Positions 16,472 through 26,507 of a stretch of DNA of 64,000 nucleotides are shown here, in pieces (position 1 is the first letter of the stretch; each line of letters begins with the position of its first letter). The position numbers were made by a program, and so were the translations under genes. Location: NCBI GenBank assembly GCA_947564305.1, contig CANOBT010000015.1, positions 1 through 64,000 on the forward strand, read 5' to 3'. This DNA comes from an uncultured Lachnospiraceae bacterium. GTDB lineage: Bacteria > Bacillota_A > Clostridia > Lachnospirales > Lachnospiraceae. Under the pieces are notes generated by a model. That model was not told the origin of the DNA, made no database searches, and saw only the letters and a program-made list of their open reading frames with translations.

Positions 16472-18208
16472 TTATAACATTTTATCAATCATAGCCAGAA
16501 CTTCTTTTCCCATAGCAGCAGATTTTGTATCTGCATCTTCCAGAGAAGTTCCCTTTACGCCATAGTAGAATTTTACCTTCGGCTCTGTACCGGAAGGTCT
16601 TACACAAAGCCAAGCATCATCACTCAGGTCATAGTAGAGTACATTAGAACTCGGCAGTCCTGTACCTGTTACTTCTCCGGTCGCCATATCCTTGATTGTA
16701 TCTGCCTTGTAGTCTCTTGCCTTGAGCACCTTGTAGCCTGCAATCTCTGTCGGAGGATTCTTCCGCAGTGTCTCTAAGATCTCCTGAATCTTGGCAAGTC
16801 CTTCAATTCCCTTTAAGGTGATGGACTGGATATCATCTTTGTAATATCCGTAGCGGTCATACAATGCAATCATGGCATCCCACAGGTTCATGCCCTTTGT
16901 CTTATAATAAGCAGCCGCCTCACACAGCGCCATTGTTGCTACAATTGCATCCTTGTCCCTCGCATGAGTTCCGATCAGGCAGCCGTAACTCTCTTCAAAT
17001 CCAAACAGATATTCTCCCTTACCGCTTGTCTCAAATCCAAGAATCTGCTGTCCAATGAATTTGAATCCGGTCAGGCATTCAATCAAATCTACTCCATAAT
17101 ATTTTGCAATCGCATCGGCCATATTGGTGGTAACGATTGTCTTGATAAACTTGCCGTCCTCCGGCAGTCCGCCATCCAGTTCTTTTTTCTGTCCAATTTC
17201 ATAATCAGCCAGGAGGCATCCGGACATATTTCCGGTCAGAGTATGATACTCGCCGTCCTTATCCTTCACACGAACGCCAAGACGGTCCGCATCCGGGTCT
17301 GTCGCAAGCACGATGTCCGCATCTACCTCTTTTGCCAGTTTTAAGCCCAGTTCAAATGCTTCCGCTGCTTCCGGATTCGGATAGGATACGGTCGGGAATT
17401 CGCCATCCGGCAGTTCCTGCTCTTTTACAACATATACATTTTCAAATCCAAGCTCTTTTAAAATACGGCGTGCAGGAATGTTGCCTGTGCCGTGGAGCGG
17501 TGTATAGACAATCTTCAAATCCTTCGCTGCTGCGTCAATGGCATCCTGATGCTTCACCTGCTTCTTCAGCTCTGCGATATAAGCGTCGTCAATGTCTGCC
17601 CCAATGGACTCATAAAGTCCTGCTGCCTTGGCATCCTCCAGAGACATCGTCTTCATAGTGGTATAATCTTCAACAGCTTTCACCTCATCCATGATGCCTT
17701 TGTCATGAGGCGGTGTAATCTGTGCGCCGTCTTCCCAATATACCTTGTATCCATTATACTCCGGCGGGTTGTGACTTGCAGTGATATTGATACCTGCGAT
17801 ACAGGAAAGCTTCCGAACCGCATAGGAAAGCTCCGGGGTTGGACGAAGGGATTCAAACACATATGCCTTGATTCCGTTCGCAGCCAGGCACAGTGCCGCC
17901 TCATCCGCAAATTCTGGGGACATCCGGCGGGAATCAAATGCGATTGCAACTCCCTTTTCTGCGCTTCCGTTCTTAATAATATAATTGGCCAGTCCCTGGG
18001 TTGCCTTTCTGACCGTGTAAATATTCATACGGTTTGTCCCGGCTCCGATAATTCCGCGAAGTCCGGCAGTTCCAAATTCCAAGTCCATATAAAAGCGCTC
18101 TTTTATCTCATTGTCATCCGCCTGGATACCTTCCAGTTCCGCTTTGGTATCGGCGTCAAAATATGGATTTGACAGCCATTCCTGGTATCTTTCCTTGTAC
18201 TCCATCAT
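16472..18208 (-). CDS. pgcA: phospho-sugar mutase (phosphoglucomutase/phosphomannomutase)
   Basis: A 578-residue alpha-D-phosphohexomutase. The active-site serine is in NITASHNPPEYNGYK (S145), the metal-binding loop is LATDPDADRLGVR, the sugar-binding loop GFEESYGC and the phosphate-binding loop CVRPSGTEPK near the C-terminus. It converts glucose-6-phosphate and glucose-1-phosphate (or the mannose pair), feeding glycogen and cell-wall sugar synthesis. AGGAGG lies before a double ATG, so the start may be one codon later. A TGTATAAT extended -10 element lies at 18312-18319 on the same strand. Confidence 0.93.
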   Translation of the reverse strand: MMEYKERYQEWLSNPYFDADTKAELEGIQADDNEIKERFYMDLEFGTAGLRGIIGAGTNRMNIYTVRKATQGLANYIIKNGSAEKGVAIAFDSRRMSPEFADEAALCLAANGIKAYVFESLRPTPELSYAVRKLSCIAGINITASHNPPEYNGYKVYWEDGAQITPPHDKGIMDEVKAVEDYTTMKTMSLEDAKAAGLYESIGADIDDAYIAELKKQVKHQDAIDAAAKDLKIVYTPLHGTGNIPARRILKELGFENVYVVKEQELPDGEFPTVSYPNPEAAEAFELGLKLAKEVDADIVLATDPDADRLGVRVKDKDGEYHTLTGNMSGCLLADYEIGQKKELDGGLPEDGKFIKTIVTTNMADAIAKYYGVDLIECLTGFKFIGQQILGFETSGKGEYLFGFEESYGCLIGTHARDKDAIVATMALCEAAAYYKTKGMNLWDAMIALYDRYGYYKDDIQSITLKGIEGLAKIQEILETLRKNPPTEIAGYKVLKARDYKADTIKDMATGEVTGTGLPSSNVLYYDLSDDAWLCVRPSGTEPKVKFYYGVKGTSLEDADTKSAAMGKEVLAMIDKML

Positions 18209-18396
18209 TGTACCTCCTGATATTTAATCTATTTACCGAACTATTCCCTGATACCCCTCCAAATCTGCTCTGCAGACAGGCACATCCGGCAGAATAGTTG
18301 CTTGTTTGTCTATTATACATCAGGTTTCTATAAAAAGGAAGAGAATATCTTTTGTAAAAATTATAATTTTTTTGGTGGTTACAGGCTCCATGCAAT

Positions 18397-20064
18397 TCAC
18401 ACAACTGCTTCTATAATGGTATATTCCTTAAAATGATATTCCTTCACGCCAATCTCTTTCTTTTTGTTAAAATTGAAACTAAGCATATACCCTTTTTTCA
18501 GATGATAATCCTCCAGGTAACCAATGAGCTGTTTTTCACCTCGTAAATTATATTCCTCACCGTGGTATATCTTCATTTCAATAATATATTGCTTTCCCAT
18601 ATAGTCAATAATCAGATCCGTCCTGTCCCTGCTTCTTGTACGAGATTCTATATAGTAATTGCCCATCCCATTGATCAACGGACGGATATAGAGCAGAAAA
18701 AGCTTTCGTCCATTATCCTCAATAAATTTTTCCGTTCTGTCACCAAAACTTTCTGTAAAATGCTGCACAAATTTCTTTAGCACAAGTTCCATATTAAGTC
18801 CGTTTTTGCGAATAAATTGATTCTTACTCTGCTGACCTGCGTCGTAAGTTTCACTTCCAATTGCTTCCTCCGCAATAAACAAATTATAAAACCATATTTC
18901 AAAGATGCGGTTGGCAATCGCAACCTGACCTGCGTCATCCTTCAGAAATCCAAACATGGTTCCTATAGAAACAAGTTCTGCCCCCATATTATATGGTATA
19001 CTTTTTCCACAGAAAAGAATGTCATATAACAAACTGCGCAGTCCCGAATAGTCCTTCACTTTTTTTGCCATATCATCGAACAAGGAATTCGATTCACTAA
19101 CCACTCCTCTGACCGCATCCAAAATTCCCTTATGAGTCCATATATCTTTGTGAGCTGTTTTTATATACATATGATCCAACAATTGACAAATTCTGGATAC
19201 CAAATACGGATATCCGGAAGTATAGTCATATATTTCTTCCGCGACATCCATCCTCTTCATACCAATTTTATGGTCCGTGTCATACTCCTTCAGCATATCT
19301 TCAATCTGTATGGCAGAAAAGCTCATGTCTATATCAAAATCGGCGGCAATGTTCCATGGGCTATTATCCCTGTGTTCTTCATCCGGCCGCATTTTTCTCT
19401 TAAGGTTCTTGATATCGCAAACCCCTGCCAGAATCACTGACCGGAATGTAGTAAATCGTTTTCTATTAATATAATATCCCCGCAGCTGCGCAAGGAAATC
19501 AAGAAACACCTGATTGTTCGCAGCACTGTCCACTTCATCGACCATCAGAATGATGTCTCTGTAAATCCTGCCGCAAAGAGTACTCAATGCCTGAAATAAT
19601 TCTACTAATTCATAACTTTCCATAGAAGCAGCATAATCCGCCGCAAATTCTTTAATCGCGTCTTCATATTCTGATTGTATGCTGTCTGGATTTGCCCGGA
19701 AAGACTTCACAAACGCCTTAGCAAACGCAAGCGAAAAACTGTTTTCATTTTTAAATTTCGCATGGCTCATCTGCATCTGGAAATCCATACTCACCACAAA
19801 ATATTCATGGTTCAAATATTCCGAAAGTGCATGAAGCATGGTTGTTTTTCCAAATTGCCTTGCCCTGTTGATCGTAAAGTACTTTCCATCGTCAACAAGG
19901 CATTTTACTTGAGTTAACCGCTGTTCCAGATTGACCATATAATGCTTTTCCGGTTCGCAGATTCCTGTGGTATTAAAAGAGCGGGGCATGCTATTTATAC
20001 GGCGCTTTGCAATGCCAGGCATTTCCGCTGCCTTCAATGATGTAGTATACTTCAAAAGAAACAC
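18397..20064 (-). CDS. AAA-ATPase-like protein with C-terminal PD-(D/E)XK nuclease domain
   Basis: A 555-residue protein of the AAA-ATPase_like/PDDEXK_9 type. The phosphate-binding loop is NRARQFGKTTMLHAL (about residues 68-82), Walker B is RDIILMVDEVDSAANN, and the C-terminal nuclease-like part has NYYIESRTRSRDRTDLIIDY then QYIIEMKIYHGEEYN, where D and E-x-K fit the active site. Such proteins are frequent and rapidly changing in gut Clostridia and Bacteroidetes; the role is unknown, perhaps in conflict or mobile DNA. The listed start is GTG; a nearby TTG and two internal ATGs are alternatives. A broken paralogue lies at 41535-42100. Confidence 0.8.
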   Translation of the reverse strand: MFLLKYTTSLKAAEMPGIAKRRINSMPRSFNTTGICEPEKHYMVNLEQRLTQVKCLVDDGKYFTINRARQFGKTTMLHALSEYLNHEYFVVSMDFQMQMSHAKFKNENSFSLAFAKAFVKSFRANPDSIQSEYEDAIKEFAADYAASMESYELVELFQALSTLCGRIYRDIILMVDEVDSAANNQVFLDFLAQLRGYYINRKRFTTFRSVILAGVCDIKNLKRKMRPDEEHRDNSPWNIAADFDIDMSFSAIQIEDMLKEYDTDHKIGMKRMDVAEEIYDYTSGYPYLVSRICQLLDHMYIKTAHKDIWTHKGILDAVRGVVSESNSLFDDMAKKVKDYSGLRSLLYDILFCGKSIPYNMGAELVSIGTMFGFLKDDAGQVAIANRIFEIWFYNLFIAEEAIGSETYDAGQQSKNQFIRKNGLNMELVLKKFVQHFTESFGDRTEKFIEDNGRKLFLLYIRPLINGMGNYYIESRTRSRDRTDLIIDYMGKQYIIEMKIYHGEEYNLRGEKQLIGYLEDYHLKKGYMLSFNFNKKKEIGVKEYHFKEYTIIEAVV

Positions 20065-20477
20065 CTCATTTCCTGAAAATCCTTCCTACACTTACTATAC
20101 ACTGAACATGCTCTTTTTACAACTTTAGATTTTGTCCATCTCAAATTCCACGTTGCTTATTTTCGGCATTTCCAATATACTGAAATGAAAATTGAAAAAG
20201 CCATCTACGGTGTAAAATTCCAAAAAATAACGACAGTTTTCCCGAAAAACTCAGAAAAAATCAGCACAATACGGTGATGAAAATGATAACCTCTGCAATT
20301 TGCGACGACGAGCCGCTCATGGTGCAGGAACTCTCCCAACCAGCGTTTCTCTTTGAGTGTGCTGCTGAACATTTCATGACATCCGTAAAACATTTCAAGA
20401 CAAAAATATTGAAATTACATTCCAGGGCAATACAATGGATTTATATACCATTACTTATTAGATTGGAGGAAGAATCA
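20065..20477 (+). other. stretch of gene remnants, including a LytTR-type response regulator N-terminus
   Basis: No intact gene fits. From ATG 20283 the plus strand encodes MITSAICDDEPLMVQELSQ, which looks like the first 19 residues of a LytTR-family response regulator receiver domain (DDE acidic pocket), and then loses similarity. In a different frame the end of the stretch reads RKTFQDKNIEITFQGNTMDL and stops at TAG 20459-20461, resembling a native C-terminus of another protein. I read this as two truncated genes joined by deletions. Confidence 0.45.
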
Positions 20478-20921
20478 ATGGAACCGATTTCAAATGCGGT
20501 ACGCATGCCCGCAGCACTCACGAATGTAAAAGAACCGTCCAATGAGTTGCAGCAAAAGGATGTTTGGCAACCCGAAAACAATATGCAAAGCAGTCCTCAA
20601 AAACCCAGAATGGATGAGTATATTCCGGAAAGAAAGCAGGATACCGGCAACCGTCAGTTTATGAACGGCAATGTAGATGCCCCGGAAAAGAAAGTTTCCT
20701 CAGACGAGGAAAAGAAATGCACCGTCAACACCGATAAGGTAGACCGGGAAATTGAAAAGTTGAAAAAGAAGCAAAAAGAGCTGAAACAGCAGATTCATTC
20801 AGAAACAGATGCTTCCAAAGCCGAAAGACTGGAACGGGAACTGGCACAGGTTGAGCGTGAATTACAGCAGAAAGATAATGATACTTACAGACGGCAGCAT
20901 TCTGCGTATACTTATTCTTAA
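20478..20921 (+). CDS. hydrophilic hypothetical protein with coiled coil
   Basis: A 147-residue protein with no membrane segment. The middle part has KPRMDEYIPERKQ, and residues about 95-130 are a charged coiled coil (DREIEKLKKKQKELKQQI). I have seen this DEYIPE...NTDKVDREIEKLKKK pattern in uncharacterised proteins of Lachnospiraceae, but no function is known. The start is well supported (TTGGAGGAAGAATCA before the ATG); an open frame reaches further upstream but covers the remnants described before. A hairpin follows the stop codon. Confidence 0.65.
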   Translation: MEPISNAVRMPAALTNVKEPSNELQQKDVWQPENNMQSSPQKPRMDEYIPERKQDTGNRQFMNGNVDAPEKKVSSDEEKKCTVNTDKVDREIEKLKKKQKELKQQIHSETDASKAERLERELAQVERELQQKDNDTYRRQHSAYTYS

Positions 20922-20927
20922 ATTTTT

Positions 20928-20964
20928 ACTGTCCCCAGGCATCTGCATGATGTCTGGGGACAGT
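20928..20964. terminator. inverted repeat after the coiled-coil protein gene
   Basis: ACTGTCCCCAG/CTGGGGACAGT forms an 11-bp stem that can extend by several pairs (GCAT/ATGT). There is no T run on either side, so it may be a poor terminator, an mRNA-stabilising hairpin or a processing site. Confidence 0.4.
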
Positions 20965-21045
20965 ACACTATTATTATGCTTTTGTAAGGTTATGAAACGA
21001 AAATATCTTTTGCTTCCAGGCTAATTTAAGTACCGTTGGAAAGTT

Positions 21046-22107
21046 TCATAAAAGAAACCCGAATATCTTCTCCAAAAAACCCGCCTTCTCTTCCGTCTGC
21101 AAAACCGCTGTCTGTAGTTTCTCCACACTTTTCTCCGGAATCCATGCCTTGTTAGAATGGTAATACGCGTTTGCAGTCTTCCAGAATTTTTCAGGGTAGG
21201 CGATTTTCAGCGCAATCATCTCCAATTCCTCTGACGTCAACGGGCGGATTTCCGCATAGGCTTCCAACATATCACGCCCCAGAGATTCTTTCCATTTATG
21301 TTTTTCCATGACTTTCCGCAGGAAATAATACAGGTCTAAAACCTGCACGTCCAGACGGAAATGGTCGAAATTGGTAGTTGCCGCCGCACCGCCTGCCTCC
21401 GGAAGCATGAGTACATTATGGTAGTTATAGTCTCCATGCACCAAAAGCCCCCTGGCCAGGCTTTCCTGATACAGCTTTTCATATCCGGACGCTTCCAGCC
21501 GTTTCGTGACCTTCGATGCCAATTGATACATATTTTCAAAATATTTTAAAAAGAGATATTCAAACTCCCCTTTATTCACTTTGTTTCTTATATAATTACG
21601 GACTTTTTTCAATTCCCGGTTATGGCAGAGAAATTCCTTCTGCAGATGCCTTCCCTCCGGCGGGCGTAAAGAAGTATCCGGCATACAAGACGCTGTCCCT
21701 GCAGAATACTGTACCGACTCTGACAGACACGATATGCTATCCGGCCATCTCATCATTTTATGAAGCCTCGCCAGATTCCTGCATGCCTCCAGCACATCCG
21801 TTTCCCGGCGCACATCACACTCACGTCCAATATACCATTTTTTCAACATATATTTGGACTGACCGCGCAATGTACTGACCAGTTCCTTTTCTTTATTCAA
21901 AACCGGAATATCCACATTGGGATACCCACTTGACTCTAAGTGACATAATAATGTATACAATAAAAGAGCGCGCTTTTCAGAAACTGCCGCTTCTTTCAAC
22001 ACCATTGTCCCTTCCTTTGTCTCGCAAAAAAACGCACCCCTGATCTTACGGGTGCTTATCACTTCGACGTCGTATTGCTCCAAGACTTCCAACTCGTACT
22101 CTCTCAT
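21046..22107 (-). CDS. CotS-family spore coat protein (kinase-like fold)
   Basis: A 353-residue protein of the CotS/YutH group, which has the aminoglycoside-phosphotransferase fold. The catalytic loop is GLLVHGDYNYHNVLML (HGDxxxxN) and the metal-binding motif appears in FDHFRLDVQVLDLYYFLRK. The N-terminal lobe includes GTMVLKEAAVSEKRALLLY with the nucleotide-contacting lysine. CotS proteins are deposited in the spore coat; whether they phosphorylate anything is unsettled. Spacing from the next gene (cca) is 81 bases and no operon is evident. Confidence 0.85.
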   Translation of the reverse strand: MREYELEVLEQYDVEVISTRKIRGAFFCETKEGTMVLKEAAVSEKRALLLYTLLCHLESSGYPNVDIPVLNKEKELVSTLRGQSKYMLKKWYIGRECDVRRETDVLEACRNLARLHKMMRWPDSISCLSESVQYSAGTASCMPDTSLRPPEGRHLQKEFLCHNRELKKVRNYIRNKVNKGEFEYLFLKYFENMYQLASKVTKRLEASGYEKLYQESLARGLLVHGDYNYHNVLMLPEAGGAAATTNFDHFRLDVQVLDLYYFLRKVMEKHKWKESLGRDMLEAYAEIRPLTSEELEMIALKIAYPEKFWKTANAYYHSNKAWIPEKSVEKLQTAVLQTEEKAGFLEKIFGFLL

Positions 22108-22188
22108 GGCTGCCCCCTCATATTATATTCACCATCTTATGGTCCATCACAACTCTTTCTAATCTATGAGGGAAACAGCCCGGGTATG

Positions 22189-23523
22189 CTAAAGTCCAAG
22201 CTTTTCTTTTACATAATCACACAAAAGTTCTTTTTTATTACAATCCGGGTCATCAATGACCCATTCCAAAAGTTCCTGGAGCATACTGCCCAGCTCATGT
22301 CCCGGCTTCATGCCGAGAGCCAGAAGATCCTTCCCGCTGACTGCCAGACCGCGTAAATTGACACAATGCCCTTTAATCAGTGTTTCCTGATACAGCTCCC
22401 GCATCTGAATAATATTTTCTACTTTCTCACGCTTCTGATACACGTTCTGTGCCTTGATATCCGCCAGACGCACGGCCAAATAATAAGGAAACAGCTCCAC
22501 TCCAATCCGGTTCATGGCACGCCGGACGTTTTCCGGGGTTGCCTCCACACGGTAATCGTGGTAGCACACCAGACGGGTGACCTTTTTAATCGTATCATTA
22601 TCAAACTTCAGACGACGCATCACCGTATTCGCAATCTCCTCGCTTACAATGGCATGTCCTTTGAAATGGTCCCGCCCATTCTCATCCGTCGTTTTCATTG
22701 CCGGTTTTCCCATATCGTGGAACAGCATCGTCAAACGCAGAATCTTATCCCTTTTCACGTTTTTTATGGCATGGATAGTATGCCCGGCCACATCATATTT
22801 GTGATGGGGAGTATTCTGCTCTACACCTACCATCTCATCCCATTCCGGCAGGATAACCTTCGTAATCCCGAGACGATATGCTTCCTGGAGCTGCTCCGGA
22901 TGCGGAGAAACCAATATTTTCAGCAATTCTGTCCGAATCCGCTCAGCACTTACATTCTGCAGAGTCGGGGCCAGTTCTTTGATAGCATCCTCCGTAGACG
23001 GTTCGATGGAAAATCCAAGCTGCGCCGAAAAACGGACGGCACGCAGAATCCGCAGGGCATCCTCCGCAAACCTTTCCTTTGGGTCTCCCACACACCGAAT
23101 CAGGTGATGGTTCAGGTCTTTCATTCCTCCGAACGCATCCACCAGACGCACCTCATCATTATATGCCATCGCATTGATCGTGAAATCCCTGCGTTTTAAA
23201 TCCTCTTCCAGTTTATTCGTGAACCGCACTTCTTTCGGATGACGGTTATCCTCATAGGCGCCGTCAATGCGGTACGTAGTCACTTCAAAGCTGTCCTTTC
23301 CCAGAAGCACGGTCACAGTCCCATGTTCAATTCCGGTATCCACCGTCCGGCGGAACATCCTTTTGACTTCCGCCGGTTTCGCCGAGGTGGTAATATCCCA
23401 GTCCTGCGGTCTTTTCGCCAGGATGGAATCCCGCACACATCCGCCCACAGCATAGGCTTCATGCCCGTGCAGCTGCAGGTTCAAAATAATCATCAATACT
23501 TTATTTGGCAATACAATCTTCAC
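22189..23523 (-). CDS. cca: CCA tRNA nucleotidyltransferase
   Basis: A 444-residue class II tRNA nucleotidyltransferase. The signature AYAVGGCVRDSIL and the catalytic DWD in RPQDWDITTSAKP are present, followed by RRDFTINAMAYN and the template motif ERFAEDALRILRAVRFSAQL. A middle HD-like region, LTMLFHDMGKPAMKTTD, is as in the Firmicute long form. The enzyme adds or repairs the CCA end of tRNAs. The start is taken as GTG at 23521-23523, 9 bases after AGAAGGA, which gives MKIVLPNKV. Confidence 0.95.
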   Translation of the reverse strand: MKIVLPNKVLMIILNLQLHGHEAYAVGGCVRDSILAKRPQDWDITTSAKPAEVKRMFRRTVDTGIEHGTVTVLLGKDSFEVTTYRIDGAYEDNRHPKEVRFTNKLEEDLKRRDFTINAMAYNDEVRLVDAFGGMKDLNHHLIRCVGDPKERFAEDALRILRAVRFSAQLGFSIEPSTEDAIKELAPTLQNVSAERIRTELLKILVSPHPEQLQEAYRLGITKVILPEWDEMVGVEQNTPHHKYDVAGHTIHAIKNVKRDKILRLTMLFHDMGKPAMKTTDENGRDHFKGHAIVSEEIANTVMRRLKFDNDTIKKVTRLVCYHDYRVEATPENVRRAMNRIGVELFPYYLAVRLADIKAQNVYQKREKVENIIQMRELYQETLIKGHCVNLRGLAVSGKDLLALGMKPGHELGSMLQELLEWVIDDPDCNKKELLCDYVKEKLGL

Positions 23524-23612
23524 ACGAACACATCCTTCTTGTTTCTGCAATCGTTACAATCTTATCGGACCGGGTGCCGTACAGCAAAATGCACAGCACC
23601 GTCAGCTGCAGC

Positions 23613-25004
23613 CTAGAGCTCACAGTTATTCACTGTCCGCGGGAACGGCACCACGTCCCGGATATTGGCCATACCGGTAAGGTACATCACGCAGCGTTCA
23701 AATCCCAACCCAAATCCTGCATGACGGGTGGAGCCGTATTTCCTCAGATCCAGATAAAACTGGTAGTCTTCCTCTTTTAAGTTCAATTCCTGCATCCTGG
23801 CGCGCAGCTTCTCATAGTCGTCTTCCCTCTGGCTGCCCCCGATAATTTCTCCGATTCCAGGCACCAGACAATCCACTGCTGCGACCGTCTTCCCATCTTC
23901 ATTCTGTTTCATATAAAATGCTTTGATTTCCTTCGGGTAATCTGTCACAAATACAGGGCGTTTGAAAACCTGCTCTGTCAGATACCGCTCATGCTCAGTC
24001 TGCAGATCACATCCCCAGGATACCTTATACTCGAACTTGTCATTGTTCTTGCTCAAAAGCTCAATGGCCTCTGTATAGGTGACTCTCGCAAAATCAGATT
24101 CCACTACATTTTTCAGACGTTCCAACAGTCCCTTGTCTACAAAGGAATTAAAGAATTTCATTTCTTCCGGCGCCTGCTCCATAACATAGGAAATCACATA
24201 CTTCAGCATTGCCTCTGCCAGTTCCATGTCATCGTCCAAATCTGCAAACGCAATCTCCGGCTCAATCATCCAGAACTCCGCCGCATGGCGGGTGGTGTTG
24301 GAATTCTCCGCACGGAAAGTCGGTCCGAATGTATAAATGCTGCGGAATGCCTGAGCATAGGTTTCACCGTTCAGCTGTCCGCTGACAGTCAGGCTGGTTT
24401 CCTTTCCAAAGAAATCCTCTGTGTAATCCACACTTCCGTCCGGATTCTTTGGAAGGTTTTCCATATCCAGCGTGGTCACACGGAACATCTCTCCCGCGCC
24501 TTCACAGTCACTTCCCGTAATCAGAGGGGTATGCACATACACGAATCCCCTTTCCTGGAAAAACTTGTGGATGGCATATGCTGCCAGAGAACGCACACGG
24601 AATACCGCCTGAAAAGTATTCGTCCTTGGACGCAGATGAGAAATCGTCCTTAGATACTCAAAGCTATGCCTTTTCTTCTGCAATGGATAATCCGGTGCGG
24701 ATGCGCCTTCTACCGTTACTTCTTCTGCCTGAATCTCAAACGGCTGCTTCGCCTGGGGGGTTGCTACCAAAGTTCCTCTCACGACAATAGCGGCCCCTAC
24801 ATTCTGCTTTGAAATCTCCTGGAAGTTGTCCATCTTATCATGATAAACAATCTGCAATGGTTCAAAGTAAGAGCCATCATTCACTACGATAAATCCAAAG
24901 GTCTTAGAGTCACGGATACTGCGGATCCATCCTCCGACCGTCACTTCCTTGTCCAAATAGTCTTCTCTGTTTTTAAACAATTCCCGAATCGTAACTAATT
25001 CCAT
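23613..25004 (-). CDS. asnS: asparaginyl-tRNA synthetase
   Basis: A 463-residue class IIb synthetase. It has an N-terminal OB-fold for anticodon binding ([20 protein letters not shown]) and the class II motifs: [16 protein letters not shown] (motif 1), [19 protein letters not shown] (motif 2) and [15 protein letters not shown] (motif 3). Asn rather than Asp specificity is inferred from the overall pattern and length. The start at 25004 has AAGGAG upstream. No T-box leader was found between the promoter at 25142 and the start. Confidence 0.95.
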   Translation of the reverse strand: MELVTIRELFKNREDYLDKEVTVGGWIRSIRDSKTFGFIVVNDGSYFEPLQIVYHDKMDNFQEISKQNVGAAIVVRGTLVATPQAKQPFEIQAEEVTVEGASAPDYPLQKKRHSFEYLRTISHLRPRTNTFQAVFRVRSLAAYAIHKFFQERGFVYVHTPLITGSDCEGAGEMFRVTTLDMENLPKNPDGSVDYTEDFFGKETSLTVSGQLNGETYAQAFRSIYTFGPTFRAENSNTTRHAAEFWMIEPEIAFADLDDDMELAEAMLKYVISYVMEQAPEEMKFFNSFVDKGLLERLKNVVESDFARVTYTEAIELLSKNNDKFEYKVSWGCDLQTEHERYLTEQVFKRPVFVTDYPKEIKAFYMKQNEDGKTVAAVDCLVPGIGEIIGGSQREDDYEKLRARMQELNLKEEDYQFYLDLRKYGSTRHAGFGLGFERCVMYLTGMANIRDVVPFPRTVNNCEL

Positions 25005-25141
25005 ATGATAACACTCCTTTATTCTTTGTATATATTCTCCACAGGATTCCATGTCCTTCCTGCTGAAACACGTACTCCATCCTGTGCCTCTCTTCCTTAG
25101 GCAGAAAAGGCGGTTTTACGCATTATGCACAGTTCCTTACC

Positions 25142-25171
25142 ATTATAAACACATTCCATACATTTCATCAA
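25142..25171 (-). promoter_or_regulatory. promoter of asnS
   Basis: Minus-strand TTGATG (25166-25171) and TATAAT (25142-25147) with an 18-base spacer, about 140 bases before the asnS start. Confidence 0.55.
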
Positions 25172-25236
25172 CACTTTTTTCTTCATATTTTATTGTGTTT
25201 ATAATAAAAAAAATGGAAATTCCTGTAAAAATACTG

Positions 25237-25267
25237 TTGACATTGGTTCTACCCCCCCCCTTATAAT
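25237..25267 (+). promoter_or_regulatory. promoter of the CAP protein gene with a C9 tract in its spacer
   Basis: A perfect -35 box TTGACA (25237-25242) and a perfect -10 box TATAAT (25262-25267) are separated by 19 bases. Nine of these are an uninterrupted C run (25252-25260). Gain or loss of C residues by replication slippage would change the spacing around the optimal 17 bases and so switch transcription. Confidence 0.75.
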
Positions 25268-25307
25268 TTCTATGGACAGAAATTTGAAGAAAAGGAGAAT
25301 GAAAGCT

Positions 25308-26477
25308 ATGAATTTAAAGTTAAAAAAGAGCATTGTATTATGTTTGATCTGTACAATGCTCCTTGGTATGATGGGGATGGAGACCTCCGCTGCCGGCATC
25401 ACCTATGTATATGACGATGTCGGAAGTATGTACAATCTTGTAAACAACTTCCGTCAGAGCGGACAGGGCTGGTATTATAATCAAAGCGGACAGACTGTCG
25501 AAGGACAGCAGCTCCAGCCTCTTGCCTATGATTACAATTTAGAGAAGATTGCTATGATCAGGGCCGCGGAGCTGGTACAGTCCTTCAGCCATACACGGCC
25601 TAACGGACAGGCTTCGACCTCTATGGTAATGAGCCTTGGAATGAGCTGCGGCGGCGAAAATATTGCACAAGGCACGGGTTCTCTTGGAACTGCCGATTCG
25701 ATTTTTACGGCATGGAGAGAAGAGAATGAAAACTACAATGGCCAGGGCCACCGCAGAAATATGCTCAGTGTCGACGCTCCCTTTACTTCTATCGGAATCG
25801 GCCATGTACGGGCAAACGGCACCGATTACTGGGTGCATATATTTGGTTCAGGCAGCGGCGGCGGTTCCCGTGAAGACCTGAATGGAACCGGCTCCGCCCC
25901 GTCAGATCCGGAAACACCCGCGGAACCAGAAACACCAACCCAGCCGGAAACACCTCAATATCCGGTTCTTGAAGGAAGTAATGCTGTTTGGTCAAAAGAC
26001 AGCGGCAGCGCAATGGTTATGAGGATTGATGCCGATTATTCTAAATTTACAGGTATCACGATCAACGGCGTTGATATAGACCCTGGTTACTATGATTCCT
26101 GGTCAGGATCCACAGTAATTTCCCTTAAACCGGAATTTCTGTCAGCCCTGGCCGAAGGACAATATACCTGCCGTGTAAACTATAACGACGGCGGTTATGC
26201 CGATGTTTCTTTTACAGTCAATGCAACGGCAGGCACACCGGGCGACACGACAGGTTCGCCGGATAATACTGACAGCACACAGAATGGTGCATCAGGTTCC
26301 CAAACCAATACGAATGGTACATCAAACACAACTTCTGCATCACAGTATGCTGTCAAATCACCACAGACGGGCGAGCATACTGCAAGCAGCACAGCATGCA
26401 TGATTGTCATGTTCTTAATGCTCACATCTATTGGCTGTGCAGCAGTACGCCAGATGTCTGCAAAAAAAATACACTAG
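25308..26477 (+). CDS. secreted CAP-domain protein with sortase signal
   Basis: A 389-residue surface protein. The signal peptide is MNLKLKKSIVLCLICTMLLG with cleavage likely after METSAAG. A CAP/SCP domain follows (LVNNFRQSGQG, AMIRAAELVQSFSHTRPNGQ, GENIAQGTGS, GQGHRRNMLS, VHIFGSG), then a Pro/Thr/Glu-rich linker (DPETPAEPETPTQPETPQ), an Ig-like module (VWSKDSGSAMVMRIDADYS), a Ser/Thr-rich stretch, and an end with SPQTG, a hydrophobic helix and a basic tail. SPQTG fits the (S/P)PxTG motif used by clostridial class B sortases. The start is set by AAGGAG 10 bases before ATG 25308. The promoter contains a C9 tract. Confidence 0.9.
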   Translation: MNLKLKKSIVLCLICTMLLGMMGMETSAAGITYVYDDVGSMYNLVNNFRQSGQGWYYNQSGQTVEGQQLQPLAYDYNLEKIAMIRAAELVQSFSHTRPNGQASTSMVMSLGMSCGGENIAQGTGSLGTADSIFTAWREENENYNGQGHRRNMLSVDAPFTSIGIGHVRANGTDYWVHIFGSGSGGGSREDLNGTGSAPSDPETPAEPETPTQPETPQYPVLEGSNAVWSKDSGSAMVMRIDADYSKFTGITINGVDIDPGYYDSWSGSTVISLKPEFLSALAEGQYTCRVNYNDGGYADVSFTVNATAGTPGDTTGSPDNTDSTQNGASGSQTNTNGTSNTTSASQYAVKSPQTGEHTASSTACMIVMFLMLTSIGCAAVRQMSAKKIH

Positions 26478-26507
26478 TTTTACAATACCTTCAATTCTGT
26501 CCGGATA

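Noticed and set aside
25005..25141. Possible T-box leader before asnS
   Set aside because: No AGGGTGGNACCGCG-like sequence and no terminator/antiterminator pair could be found.
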